Of a DNA stretch of 64,000 nt, positions 21,801-30,057 are shown piece after piece; positions within the stretch are counted from its first letter, which is position 1; every line of letters begins with the position of its first letter. Origin of the DNA: JAAYDI01 sp052034005. GTDB taxonomy: Bacteria > Planctomycetota > Planctomycetia > Pirellulales > Pirellulaceae. The notes below the pieces were generated by a model. That model did not search any database. It had not been told where the DNA came from and saw nothing but the letters and a program-made list of their open reading frames with translations. The translations under genes and the position numbers were made by a program. The DNA lies in NCBI GenBank assembly GCA_052034005.1, contig JBPOJB010000037.1:44013-108012 (forward strand). The letters run 5' to 3'.

Positions 21801-23304
21801 GGGCCGGGAACTGGAGAAATGCGACGTGCCCCTGGGCGCCGTGCTGCAGGTCAAAGAGAACGACGAGGTCAAGGTCGGCACCGTGCTCTGCCAGTGGGAC
21901 CCGCACAGCATCCCCATCCTCGCCGAACGGTCCGGCAAGGTCCGCTATGAAGACGTGATCGAAGGCGAAACGCTCCGCATCGAGAAGGACCAGAGCGGCC
22001 ACGTGCGACGCTTCATCACCGACCTGAAGGGCGATACGCACCCGCAAATCGTCCTCGAAGACGCCGACGGCAAGCCGCTGGACGTCTACTACCTCCCGGA
22101 ACGGGCCTACATCGAAGTGGCGGAAGGCGAGGAGGTGTCCGCCGGCATGGTCCTGGCCAAGACGCCCCGTGAAACCTCCGGCGTGACCGACATCACGGGC
22201 GGCCTGCCGCGCGTGACGGAGATCTTCGAGGCCCGCAAGCCGAAAGATCCGGCCGTGATCGCGGAAATCGACGGCATCGTCGCCATCTCGGACAAGAAAC
22301 AACGCGGCAAACGCGCGGTCGTCATCCGCAGCGAGACCGGGATCGAGCGCGAACACCTGGTCTCCCACGGCAAACGGTTCCTCGTCCACAAGGACGACCA
22401 CGTGAAGGCCGGCCAGGCCCTGGTCGACGGGCCCTTGGTGCCCCACGATATCCTCCGCGTCTCCGGCGAAGAAGAGGTGCAGCGGTACCTGGTGCACGAG
22501 ATCCAGCAGGTGTATCGCAGCCAACGCGTGGAAATCAACGACAAGCACATCGAGATCATCATCGCCCGCATGCTCCGCAAGGTCCGCGTGGAAAACGCGG
22601 GCGACACGAACCTGCTGCCGGGCATCGTCATGGATCGCTTCGAATACAAGCGGGTCAATCGCGACCTGGCCAAATGCCTCAAGATCACCGACAGCGGCAA
22701 CAGCAACTTCGAAGAGGGCGCCATCGTCCCGGCCGAGGCCGTCGAACAGGCCAACGCCCAACTCGAACGGCTCGGCGCCGCCCCGGCCAAGGGAGTCAAG
22801 CCCAAACCGGCCACCGCCACCACCCAGCTGCTGGGCATCACCAAGGCCTCGGTGCAGAGCGCCAGCTTCATCTCGGCCGCCAGCTTCCAGGAAACCACCA
22901 AGGTGCTCACCGAAGCCGCCTTGGCCGGCAAAGTCGATAACCTGGTCGGACTCAAGGAAAACGTCATCCTCGGACACCTCATCCCGGCCGGCACCGGCTT
23001 CCGAACGTTCCAGGAGTCGGAAGTGCGGTATCGCCCGGAAGTGCTCGACCGGCTGGCATTGGAGGGCGCACAGACCCTCGATACCTCGTTCCCGCTGCTC
23101 AAGGCGGCCGAAGACACCGTGACGCGGGACAGCGAAGGGACCTTGACGCCTGCGGGCCCGCGGCCCGATGCGCCCGATGGACTGAACTACGGCGACCTGG
23201 CCGAATTGGGGCTGGGCTCGCTCAGCCTGCTGGATGCCGAGGAGGAATCGGACGACGATCCGTCGTCGTCCAATGATGACTATGGTGATGGCGATGATGA
23301 CTGA
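18868..23304 (+). CDS. rpoC: RNA polymerase beta' subunit
   Basis: The 1478-residue beta' subunit carries the active-site motif NADFDGDQM near residue 456. It also has the N-terminal zinc ribbon [20 protein letters not shown] (about 67-86) and the second zinc site (Cys near 803, then [11 protein letters not shown] near 877-887). The trigger-loop region [17 protein letters not shown] follows. The last 25 residues are a strongly acidic Asp/Ser tail. AAGGAG stands nine bases before the ATG. It directly follows rpoB with a 93-bp gap. Confidence 0.98.
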   Translation: [1478 protein letters not shown]

Positions 23305-23336
23305 TAGGCGGTGGGACGCCGCGGGCCGCGTCCGCC

Positions 23337-23364
23337 TTGACAACCGGCCGCCAATCGATAGGCT
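23337..23364 (+). promoter_or_regulatory. Candidate promoter of the str operon
   Basis: A perfect TTGACA (23337-23342) is followed after 16 bp by TAGGCT (23359-23364), a common degenerate -10 in GC-rich genomes. It lies in the 132-bp spacer between rpoC and rpsL, about 70 bp before the rpsL start. It would give rpsL-rpsG-fusA a promoter of their own. Confidence 0.45.
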
Positions 23365-23436
23365 GAAGCGTTCTCGATGGGGCCTATGAGACCGCCCTGG
23401 CGGGCGGACCGGTACTGACACAGACGCGAGATTCGA

Positions 23437-23802
23437 ATGCCGACGATCAACCAGCTGGTGCGCAAGCCGCGCCGGAAGCAGCGAACGTTCACCAAGGCGC
23501 CGGTCCTGGACCGGTGCCCGCAGCGCCAGGGGGTCTGCCTCCAGGTGCGCACGATGACGCCCAAGAAACCGAATTCCGCGCTGCGGAAGATCACCCGCGT
23601 GCGGTTGACCAATGGCAAGGAAGTGACGGTGTACATCCCGGGCGAAGGGCACAATCTCCAGGAGCACTCGATCGTGCTGGTGCGGGGTGGCCGCGTGCGC
23701 GACCTGCCGGGCGTGCGATATCAGGTGGTGCGCGGCGCGCTGGATACGCTGGGCGTCGAGGGGCGCAAGCAGTCGCGCAGTCGATACGGGGCGAAGAAGT
23801 AG
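23437..23802 (+). CDS. rpsL: 30S ribosomal protein S12
   Basis: S12 controls decoding accuracy at the A site. The 121 residues contain MPTINQLVRKPRR, TMTPKKPNSALRK (the lysine of KKPNS is the classic streptomycin-sensitivity residue and is unchanged) and GGRVRDLPGVRYQVVRG. Length is normal. It starts the str group rpsL-rpsG-fusA. Confidence 0.98.
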   Translation: MPTINQLVRKPRRKQRTFTKAPVLDRCPQRQGVCLQVRTMTPKKPNSALRKITRVRLTNGKEVTVYIPGEGHNLQEHSIVLVRGGRVRDLPGVRYQVVRGALDTLGVEGRKQSRSRYGAKK

Positions 23803-23917
23803 TCATCCGCGCCGGGCGCGCCGGGGGGGACCACGGCGCCTGCCGGACAGGCCGGCAGTCGGGCACGGACGGGAACACGGACACGAACAATCCTCTGTTG
23901 GTTGGAATGCAGCATTT

Positions 23918-24388
23918 ATGGGCCGTATCACTGCGAGCCGCACACAGCTCAGACCGGATCCGCGATACAATTCGGTGTTGGCGAGCAAGTTTATCAACTG
24001 CCTGATGCACGACGGCAAGAAGTCGGTGGCGCAGGGCGTGTTCTACGACGCGTTGGACGTGATCGCCAAGAAAGTGCCGGATCACTCGCCGATCGAAGTG
24101 TTCACGCAGGCGGTCGAGAACGTCAAGCCGCACATCGAAGTCCGTTCCAAGCGTGTGGGCGGTGCGGCGTACCAGGTGCCGATGCAGGTGAGCAAGGGGC
24201 GGCAGCAGTCGTTGGCGTTCCGCTGGATCCTGCTGGCGGTGCGCGAGAAGAAGGGGCGCGCGACCCATTTGAAGCTGGCGGACGAGTTGTTGGCCGCCTA
24301 CAAGAAAGAAGGCGCGGCGATTACGCGTCGCGAGAACGTCCACCGCATGGCGGACGCGAACAAGGCGTTCGCGCACTTCGCCTGGTAG
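23918..24388 (+). CDS. rpsG: 30S ribosomal protein S7
   Basis: S7 nucleates the head of the small subunit and in E. coli represses the str operon. The 156-residue protein shows DPRYNSVLASKFINCLMHDGKK, KPHIEVRSKRVGGAAYQVP and RRENVHRMADANKAFAHF. ATG 23918 gives the family start MGRITASRTQLRPD; a longer frame upstream overlaps rpsL and is rejected. Confidence 0.97.
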   Translation: MGRITASRTQLRPDPRYNSVLASKFINCLMHDGKKSVAQGVFYDALDVIAKKVPDHSPIEVFTQAVENVKPHIEVRSKRVGGAAYQVPMQVSKGRQQSLAFRWILLAVREKKGRATHLKLADELLAAYKKEGAAITRRENVHRMADANKAFAHFAW

Positions 24389-24537
24389 GACTGCTTGCGA
24401 ACACGCTCGCCGCGCTGGATCATGGGTTCGGCGCGGCGTTTCTCTTGTGTCGCCGCGGCAATCCCGGCCGGGACCCTGAGGGGCCTGGGCGGAGGCCCTT
24501 TCCCTGTCGAGCTACATCGAGGACGTGGACCCGCCCT

Positions 24538-26628
24538 ATGGCACGCAAGCTGGAAGACATTCGAAACATCGGCATCATCGCCCATATCGACGCGGGCAAG
24601 ACGACCGTCACGGAACAGATGTTGTTCTTCAGCGGCGCCAAGCATCGGGCCGGCCGCGTGGACCAGGGGACCACCGAGACCGATTGCGACGAGGAGGAGC
24701 AGGAGCGCGGCATCACGATCTACTCGGCCTGCGTGACCTTCGATTGGGCCAACCACCACATCAATCTGCTCGACACGCCCGGCCATGTCGATTTCACCGC
24801 CGAGGTGGAACGCTGTCTGCGCGTCCTGGACGGCGCGGTCGTCGTGTTCAGCGCGCGCGAAGGGGTCCAAGCCCAGAGCGAGACGGTGTGGCACCAGGCG
24901 GATCGGTACGGCGTGCCGCGCATCACCTTCGTCAACAAAATGGACCGGGAAGGGGCCGATTTCGCCGGCACGGTCGAGCAGATCCGTCAGCGGCTCCAGG
25001 CGCGACCCGTCGTGATCAACATCCCGGTCGGGCAGGGGCCGAGCCACACCCGGGACCCGTTCCGCGGCGTGATCGACCTGGTCGACATGCAACTGCTGGA
25101 GTTCCACACGCACGAATCCGGCGGCGAGGTCGTCCGCAGTCAGATCCCCGAGTCGCTGCGGGAGGAGGCCCTGGCCTGGCGCGAATCCATGCTCGAAACG
25201 CTCTACGAGTTCAGCAATGAAATGATGGAGCTGGCCCTGGAAGAACGCGAGGTGCCGGCCGACTTGATCCGCCGCGTCCTGCGCGAGGCGACGCTCCAGA
25301 TGCAGATCCAGCCGCTCCTGTGCGGTGCGGCCGTGCACGGCGTGGGCATCCAACCCCTCCTGGACGCGGTGGGGCTCTACCTCCCCAGCCCGGCCGATCG
25401 ACCGCCCGTCGAGGGCGTCGATCCCCGCGACCCGTGCCAGCCGGAACGACGCCGGCCCTCCCCGGACGAACCGTTCTGTGCCCTGGTCTTCAAGATCCTG
25501 CCGGCCAAGACCGGCGACCTGTACTGGGTCCGCGTGTATTCGGGCGAACTGAAGGCGAACTCGCGCGTCTTGAACCCCCAGCATGACAAGAAGGAAAACA
25601 TCGCCCAACTGTGGCAGATCCATGCGACGCGCAAGGAACGAGACGGGCAGGTCGCCCATGTGACCACCGGGGACATCGTCGGCGTGATCGGCCCGCGCCA
25701 CGCGATCACGGGAGATACGCTGTGCGACGCCCAGCACCCGATCGCGCTGCCCACCATCCTGTTTGCGGACACGGTCATTTCGATGGCCATCGAGCCCGAG
25801 AGCGCCGCCGAACGGAAGAAACTCGGCGATGTCCTGAACATGCTCAAGCGGCAGGATCCCACCTTCCATGCCGTGGAAAACGAGGAGACGGGCCAGACGA
25901 TCATCAGCGGCATGGGCGAACTGCACCTGGAGGTCATCAAGCACCGCCTGACCCGCGAGTTCCATCTGGACGTGAAAGTGCACAAGCCGCGGGTCAGCTA
26001 CCGGGAGACGATCAGCCATCCGGCCTCGGTCACGGGCGAGTGCCACCGGCACCTGGCCGGCCGACAGCTTTTCGCCCGCCTGCACGTGACGATGGAGCCG
26101 GTCCGGCAGGCCCGTCAGCCCGTGCAAGTGCTCGGTTTGGTGGATCCCCAGGCGGTGCCGCCCCCGTTGATCGCGGCGGCCATCGAGGAGCTCAAGCTCT
26201 GTGGCGAAGGGGGCGGGCCGATCGGCAGCTTCCCGCTTTCGGGAATCAAAGTGACGGTCCAGGGCGGGGAGGCCAGCGCCGAGAACTCGGACGAGGTCGC
26301 CTTTCGCATCGCGGCCGCCCACGCCTTCGAACAGGCCATGCTCGCGGGCGGCCCGGTACTGCTTGAGCCCATCATGCGGCTCAACATCACGACGCCGGAG
26401 GCCTACCTGGGGGATATCGTCGGTGATCTGCAGCAGCGGCGGGCGGTGATCTGCCGCACGGAACACCGAGGCCAGGACGTGGCGATCGAGTCGCACGCGC
26501 CGTTACGAGAACTCTTCGGGTATGCCAATGCCATCCGCAGCCTCAGCCAGGGGCGTGCTGGGTGTTCCATCGAGCCGTTGGAGTACGCGCCGGCGCCGCC
26601 CGAGGTGGCCCGGCAGTATGCGTTGTAG
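24538..26628 (+). CDS. fusA: Elongation factor G
   Basis: EF-G drives ribosomal translocation. The 696 residues hold G1 AHIDAGKTT (about 15-23), the switch RGITIYSAC, DTPGHVDF and NKMD. Domain IV/V blocks such as GMGELHLEVIKHRL and a C-terminal YANAIRSLSQGRAG follow. The ATG at 24538 gives the standard MARKLEDIRNIGI start; the frame stays open upstream through rpsG but that part is a shadow. Domain IV is somewhat diverged from E. coli, so an EF-G paralogue cannot be excluded, but the str-operon position argues for the main copy. Confidence 0.93.
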   Translation: MARKLEDIRNIGIIAHIDAGKTTVTEQMLFFSGAKHRAGRVDQGTTETDCDEEEQERGITIYSACVTFDWANHHINLLDTPGHVDFTAEVERCLRVLDGAVVVFSAREGVQAQSETVWHQADRYGVPRITFVNKMDREGADFAGTVEQIRQRLQARPVVINIPVGQGPSHTRDPFRGVIDLVDMQLLEFHTHESGGEVVRSQIPESLREEALAWRESMLETLYEFSNEMMELALEEREVPADLIRRVLREATLQMQIQPLLCGAAVHGVGIQPLLDAVGLYLPSPADRPPVEGVDPRDPCQPERRRPSPDEPFCALVFKILPAKTGDLYWVRVYSGELKANSRVLNPQHDKKENIAQLWQIHATRKERDGQVAHVTTGDIVGVIGPRHAITGDTLCDAQHPIALPTILFADTVISMAIEPESAAERKKLGDVLNMLKRQDPTFHAVENEETGQTIISGMGELHLEVIKHRLTREFHLDVKVHKPRVSYRETISHPASVTGECHRHLAGRQLFARLHVTMEPVRQARQPVQVLGLVDPQAVPPPLIAAAIEELKLCGEGGGPIGSFPLSGIKVTVQGGEASAENSDEVAFRIAAAHAFEQAMLAGGPVLLEPIMRLNITTPEAYLGDIVGDLQQRRAVICRTEHRGQDVAIESHAPLRELFGYANAIRSLSQGRAGCSIEPLEYAPAPPEVARQYAL

Positions 26629-26703
26629 GGGTCGCGCGGGGTGGGGACGCGGGCCGCCGGTCCGGGGCGGAGAAAAACCCGGATTTCTGATCGCCACTGG
26701 GAG

Positions 26704-26732
26704 TTGACGGCGTCCGGGTCGAACTCTACACT
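26704..26732 (+). promoter_or_regulatory. Promoter of the S10 operon
   Basis: TTGACG (26704-26709) and TACACT (26727-26732) are separated by exactly 17 bp and match the sigma-70 consensus 5/6 and 4/6. It lies in the 222-bp spacer after fusA. The start point expected near 26739 leaves a leader of about 110 nt before rpsJ. Confidence 0.65.
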
Positions 26733-26850
26733 CAGCGGTTTCTCGCCCGGGGCGTTGCGCGGGCGGGACGTTGATTGGCAAGACGGATGGTGGTGTTCCG
26801 GTCCACCCTGGCGTGGCCGGAGAACTTGAAGGGCCTTGGGGAGAGTCGAC

Positions 26851-27174
26851 GTGGCAGGCCAACACGAAGTCATTCGGATCCGGATGGAGGCATACGATCA
26901 CGGGATCCTGGATCAGAGTGCCTTGGACATCGTGGACACGGCCAAGCGGACCCACTCGGAAGTCCACGGCCCCATCCCGTTGCCGACGCGTGTTGAGCGG
27001 TACACGGTCCTGTCGGGGCCGCACGTCGACAAGAAGGCTCGGCAACAGTTTGAGATCCGGACGCACAAGCGTCTGATCGATATCGTGCAGGCGACTGCGA
27101 AGACGATCGAAGCGCTCAACAAGCTGAGTTTGCCGGCGGGCGTGGACATCAAAATCAAGGCATCGACGCGGTAG
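26851..27174 (+). CDS. rpsJ: 30S ribosomal protein S10
   Basis: S10 is a small-subunit head protein and also the NusG/NusB partner in antitermination. The 107-residue product has RIRMEAYDHGILDQSA, PLPTRVERYTVLSGPHVDKK and the C-terminal QFEIRTHKRLIDIV. I chose GTG 26851 because GGGGAGAG lies five bases upstream; a TTG at 26836 is inside that ribosome site. It opens the S10 cluster. Confidence 0.95.
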   Translation: MAGQHEVIRIRMEAYDHGILDQSALDIVDTAKRTHSEVHGPIPLPTRVERYTVLSGPHVDKKARQQFEIRTHKRLIDIVQATAKTIEALNKLSLPAGVDIKIKASTR

Positions 27175-27223
27175 CCTTCCCGGCGCGACCATCCTCCATT
27201 GACGGGCAGACGTTCCATGAAAT

Positions 27224-27275
27224 GGAAGCCGCGCAGGTAAAGCGGGACCGCGGCACAACGCGGTTCCCGGCTTCC
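27224..27275 (+). promoter_or_regulatory. Nested hairpin in the rpsJ-rplC spacer
   Basis: An outer 8-bp stem (27224-27231 with 27268-27275, perfect) encloses an inner 9-bp stem (27244-27252 with 27259-27267, one G-U pair) with a 6-nt loop. An internal bulge of 12 nt lies on the 5' side. It fills the middle of the 132-bp spacer, ends 31 bp before rplC and has no U-run. It may be a protein-binding leader or a processing site. Confidence 0.5.
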
Positions 27276-27306
27276 TGCAGGTGACAGACCGCAAGGGTGT
27301 TGAGCC

Positions 27307-28029
27307 ATGGTAAAGGGACTACTCGGCCGCAAGGTCGGGATGACGCAGGTATACGACGAAGCGGGGCGCGCCGTCCCCGTGACCGTGCTCGAAGCGGGCC
27401 CTTGCCATGTGCTGCAACTGCGTACGCGGGAGCGGGACGGCTACGAGGCGGCCCAGCTGGGGTTCGAGAACAAACGGCGGCCGGCCCCGGACCGCCCGCG
27501 TTCGCGCGCCAGTCAGGCGCGGCGCAGCGAGCGGGGCCATGTCACCTCCAAGCTCAACAGCAAGCGCGCCAAGCGGCGCGCGTTGGCCGGTGTCCAGCTG
27601 CTCCCGAAGGCCGAATGTGAACCGCAGCAGTTCGTGCGCGAGCTGCGCGGCGCGGTGTCCGGGCTGGAGGTGGGCCAGATCCTGACGGTCGGCGCGCTGG
27701 AGGGCGTGGCCGCCGTGGACGTGGTGGGGGTGAGCAAGGGCCGGGGTTACGCCGGCGTGATGAAGCGGCATCATTTCGCCGGCCAGCGGGCGTCGCACGG
27801 CGTGAAGAAGGTGCACCGCCATCCGGGCAGCACGGGCATGAGCGCCTTCCCCGCCCGCTCATTCAAGGGTGGCCGCAAGGCGGGCCATTACGGCCACGCG
27901 CGCGTGACCGCCCGCAACCTGGCGGTCGTGCGGGTGGACGCCCCGCGCAACCTGCTGCTCGTGCGCGGCGCGGTACCGGGCCCCAATGGCGGATTCGTGA
28001 TTATTCGGGAAACGAACAAGGTGGGATAG
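27307..28029 (+). CDS. rplC: 50S ribosomal protein L3
   Basis: L3 starts large-subunit assembly and reaches the peptidyl-transferase centre. The 240 residues open MVKGLLGRKVGMTQVYDEAG and contain the key loop HRHPGSTGMSAFPARSFKG followed by AGHYGHARVTARNL. A basic insert near residues 60-95 makes it longer than the E. coli protein. It is followed by a terminator-like hairpin before rplD. Confidence 0.96.
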   Translation: MVKGLLGRKVGMTQVYDEAGRAVPVTVLEAGPCHVLQLRTRERDGYEAAQLGFENKRRPAPDRPRSRASQARRSERGHVTSKLNSKRAKRRALAGVQLLPKAECEPQQFVRELRGAVSGLEVGQILTVGALEGVAAVDVVGVSKGRGYAGVMKRHHFAGQRASHGVKKVHRHPGSTGMSAFPARSFKGGRKAGHYGHARVTARNLAVVRVDAPRNLLLVRGAVPGPNGGFVIIRETNKVG

Positions 28030-28034
28030 GATCG

Positions 28035-28073
28035 GCTCGCGGACGCCGGGCGTCGCGCGAGCTGCTTTTTTTT
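28035..28073 (+). terminator. Intrinsic terminator or attenuator before rplD
   Basis: GCTCGCG (28035-28041) pairs with CGCGAGC (28056-28062), and inside it GACGC (28042-28046) pairs with GCGTC (28050-28054) around CGG, with one bulged G. Three bases later comes a run of eight T (28066-28073). This is a textbook intrinsic terminator, yet it sits inside the S10 operon, 6 bp after rplC and 13 bp before the rplD start. It must be partly read through or controlled. Confidence 0.8.
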
Positions 28074-28086
28074 CGGTCGGTGGATT

Positions 28087-28716
28087 ATGGCGACGTTGCC
28101 CGTGTTTGATCGAACCGGCGCCGAGGTCGGGACGTACGAGATCGACCCCGCCGCGCTGGCGCCCCGCATCAACAAGCAGTTGTTGCATGACGTGGTCGTG
28201 ATGTACCAGGCGAACCGGCGGCAGGGTTCGGCCAAGACCAAGTCCCGCGCCGAGATCAGCGGCACGACCCGGAAGATGTATCGGCAGAAGGGGACGGGCA
28301 ACGCGCGGGCCGGCTCGCGGCGGACCAACATCCGGCGCGGCGGCGGCCATGCGTTTGCCAAGCGGCCGCGCGCGTTCGGGTATCGCCTGCCGCGCAAGGC
28401 GCTGCGCGCCGCCACGCGGATGGCGATCGCGTCCAAGATCGCCGAGCAGCAGGTCGTGGTGATCGACCAGCTGTCGTTTGGCGCGCCGGCCACGCGGGAG
28501 ATGGTCGGCATCCTCCGGGCGCTGGGGCTCAGCGGCGTCAGCACGCTGGTCACCACGGCGGCGTTGGACGTGAATGTGTACAAGAGTGCCCGCAACATTC
28601 CGCGCGTGTCCGTGTCGCCCGTCTCGGATTTGAATGCGTGGAGCGTGCTCGCGCCGCGCCGGATGCTGGTGACCAAGGCGGCCCTCGACACGCTCCGGGA
28701 GGCCGCGTCCGCCTAG
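28087..28716 (+). CDS. rplD: 50S ribosomal protein L4
   Basis: L4 lines the exit tunnel; in E. coli it also shuts off the S10 operon by attenuation and translational repression. The 209 residues contain the tunnel loop SRAEISGTTRKMYRQKGTG and ARAGSRRTNIRRGGGHAF, and a C-terminal globular part with ARNIPRVSV. The start ATG is only 13 bp after a T8 terminator-like element, so expression of rplD and all later genes depends on passing it. Its ribosome site is poor (GGTGG). Confidence 0.96.
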   Translation: MATLPVFDRTGAEVGTYEIDPAALAPRINKQLLHDVVVMYQANRRQGSAKTKSRAEISGTTRKMYRQKGTGNARAGSRRTNIRRGGGHAFAKRPRAFGYRLPRKALRAATRMAIASKIAEQQVVVIDQLSFGAPATREMVGILRALGLSGVSTLVTTAALDVNVYKSARNIPRVSVSPVSDLNAWSVLAPRRMLVTKAALDTLREAASA

Positions 28717-28771
28717 CGTCCGAGGCGGCGCGGTGCCGCACGCACGGTTTGGCGAAAAGGGATTCAGACAG

Positions 28772-29104
28772 ATGAATCAAGCAACGTCCGCAACATCGCC
28801 CGGCCCGGTGCCGCGCACCATGGTGCTGCAACCGCACCAGATCGTCCTGCGCCCCTTGGTGACCGAGAAGGGAACGCACCGCGCCACGCGACACAACCAG
28901 TACGCGTTTGAAGTGAACCCGCTGGCGGACAAGGACGCCATCCGCGAGGCGGTGGAGGCGTTGTTCAACGTGCGGGTGCTCAAGGTGCGCGTCCAGAACC
29001 GCAAGGGCAAGCCGCGCCGCTACCGGTTCAGGCAGGGGCGGACCAAGAACTGGAAGAAAGCCGTGGTCACGCTGGACCCTGAGCACCGGATTGACTTCTT
29101 TTAA
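28772..29104 (+). CDS. rplW: 50S ribosomal protein L23
   Basis: L23 lies at the tunnel exit and docks trigger factor and SRP. The 110-residue product has IVLRPLVTEKGTHRATRHNQ, YAFEVNPLADKDAIREAVE and VRVQNRKGKPRRYRFRQGRT. ATG 28772 starts a short, less conserved N-terminal stretch of about 20 residues. Alternative starts further upstream lie in the spacer after rplD. Confidence 0.95.
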   Translation: MNQATSATSPGPVPRTMVLQPHQIVLRPLVTEKGTHRATRHNQYAFEVNPLADKDAIREAVEALFNVRVLKVRVQNRKGKPRRYRFRQGRTKNWKKAVVTLDPEHRIDFF

Positions 29105-29169
29105 GCTGTCCGGGGGCGGGCTCGCTGCACGCGAGCCGCGCCGCGCCGACGGCGATCGAGATGGAACCT

Positions 29170-30027
29170 ATGGGGATTCGACAATACAAACCGACTACCG
29201 CGGGACGGCGCGGCGCGACGGTCAGCGACTTTGCCGAATTGACCAAAGGCGCGCGGCCCGAGAAGTCGCTGCTGCGCCCCAAGCGGAAGACGGGCGGCCG
29301 CAACAACCAGGGCAAGATCACGGCGCGCCACCGCGGCGGCGGACACAAACGCCGTCTCCGCGTGATCGATTTCCGCCGCGACAAGGATGGCGTGCCCGCC
29401 CGCGTGGCGTCCATCCAGTACGACCCGAACCGCAGCGCGCGGATCGCGCTGCTCCATTACGCGGACGGCGAGAAACGCTACATCCTGGCCCCCGACGCGT
29501 TGACGCAGGGCGCGACGGTCGAGAGCGGGCCGGAAGCGCCTCCCAACGTGGGCAACTGCCTGCCCCTGCAGAAGATCCCGTTGGGCACCGATATCCACAA
29601 CATCGAGCTGCTGCCCGGCCTGGGCGGCGCGCTCTGCCGCAGCGCCGGGGCGGCCGCGACGCTCATGGCCCGGGAAGCCGATTGGGCGCAGATTACGCTC
29701 CCCAGCGGCGAGATCCGGCGCGTGCCCTCCAGGTGCCGGGCCACGATCGGCAAGGTCGGCAACGCCGACCATATGGCGATCCAGATCGGCAAGGCCGGGC
29801 GGAATCGCTGGTTGGGCTGGCGGCCGTATGTACGCGGCACCGCGATGAACCCGATCGACCACCCGCACGGCGGCGGCGAAGGTCGGACCAAGGGGGGGCG
29901 GCACCCGGTGAGCCCGCAGGGCAAGTCGGCCAAGGGGGGCTCCACGCGGCAGCGGCGCAAGCCGTCCAATACGGCCATCGTACGCCGCCGGCGCTCCCGA
30001 CGGTATGGGCAACTGCGCTTGAAATAG
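29170..30027 (+). CDS. rplB: 50S ribosomal protein L2
   Basis: L2 is a core protein near the peptidyl-transferase centre. The 285 residues carry GRNNQGKITARHRGGGHKR, the RNA-binding middle and the signature NPIDHPHGGGEGRTKGGRHP with its conserved histidine. ATG 29170 gives the typical MGIRQYKPTTAGRR; a start nine bases earlier is possible. Size and order are standard. Confidence 0.97.
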   Translation: MGIRQYKPTTAGRRGATVSDFAELTKGARPEKSLLRPKRKTGGRNNQGKITARHRGGGHKRRLRVIDFRRDKDGVPARVASIQYDPNRSARIALLHYADGEKRYILAPDALTQGATVESGPEAPPNVGNCLPLQKIPLGTDIHNIELLPGLGGALCRSAGAAATLMAREADWAQITLPSGEIRRVPSRCRATIGKVGNADHMAIQIGKAGRNRWLGWRPYVRGTAMNPIDHPHGGGEGRTKGGRHPVSPQGKSAKGGSTRQRRKPSNTAIVRRRRSRRYGQLRLK

Positions 30028-30057
30028 AAGCCGTGCATGACGAGATAGGGATCGGAT

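Noticed and set aside
18886..23667. A 1593-codon open frame on the minus strand opposite rpoC
   Set aside because: It is the antisense frame created by GC-rich third positions of rpoC; the translation is low-complexity His/Asp/Val/Gly-rich and has no domain. The 965-codon frame opposite rpoB (15922-18819) is the same effect.
23902..24537. Long N-terminal extension of EF-G through rpsG
   Set aside because: The extension is the shadow of rpsG; EF-G starts normally at 24538.
24298..26496. A 732-codon minus-strand frame opposite fusA
   Set aside because: It is antisense to a strongly conserved gene, with composition bias and no motif.
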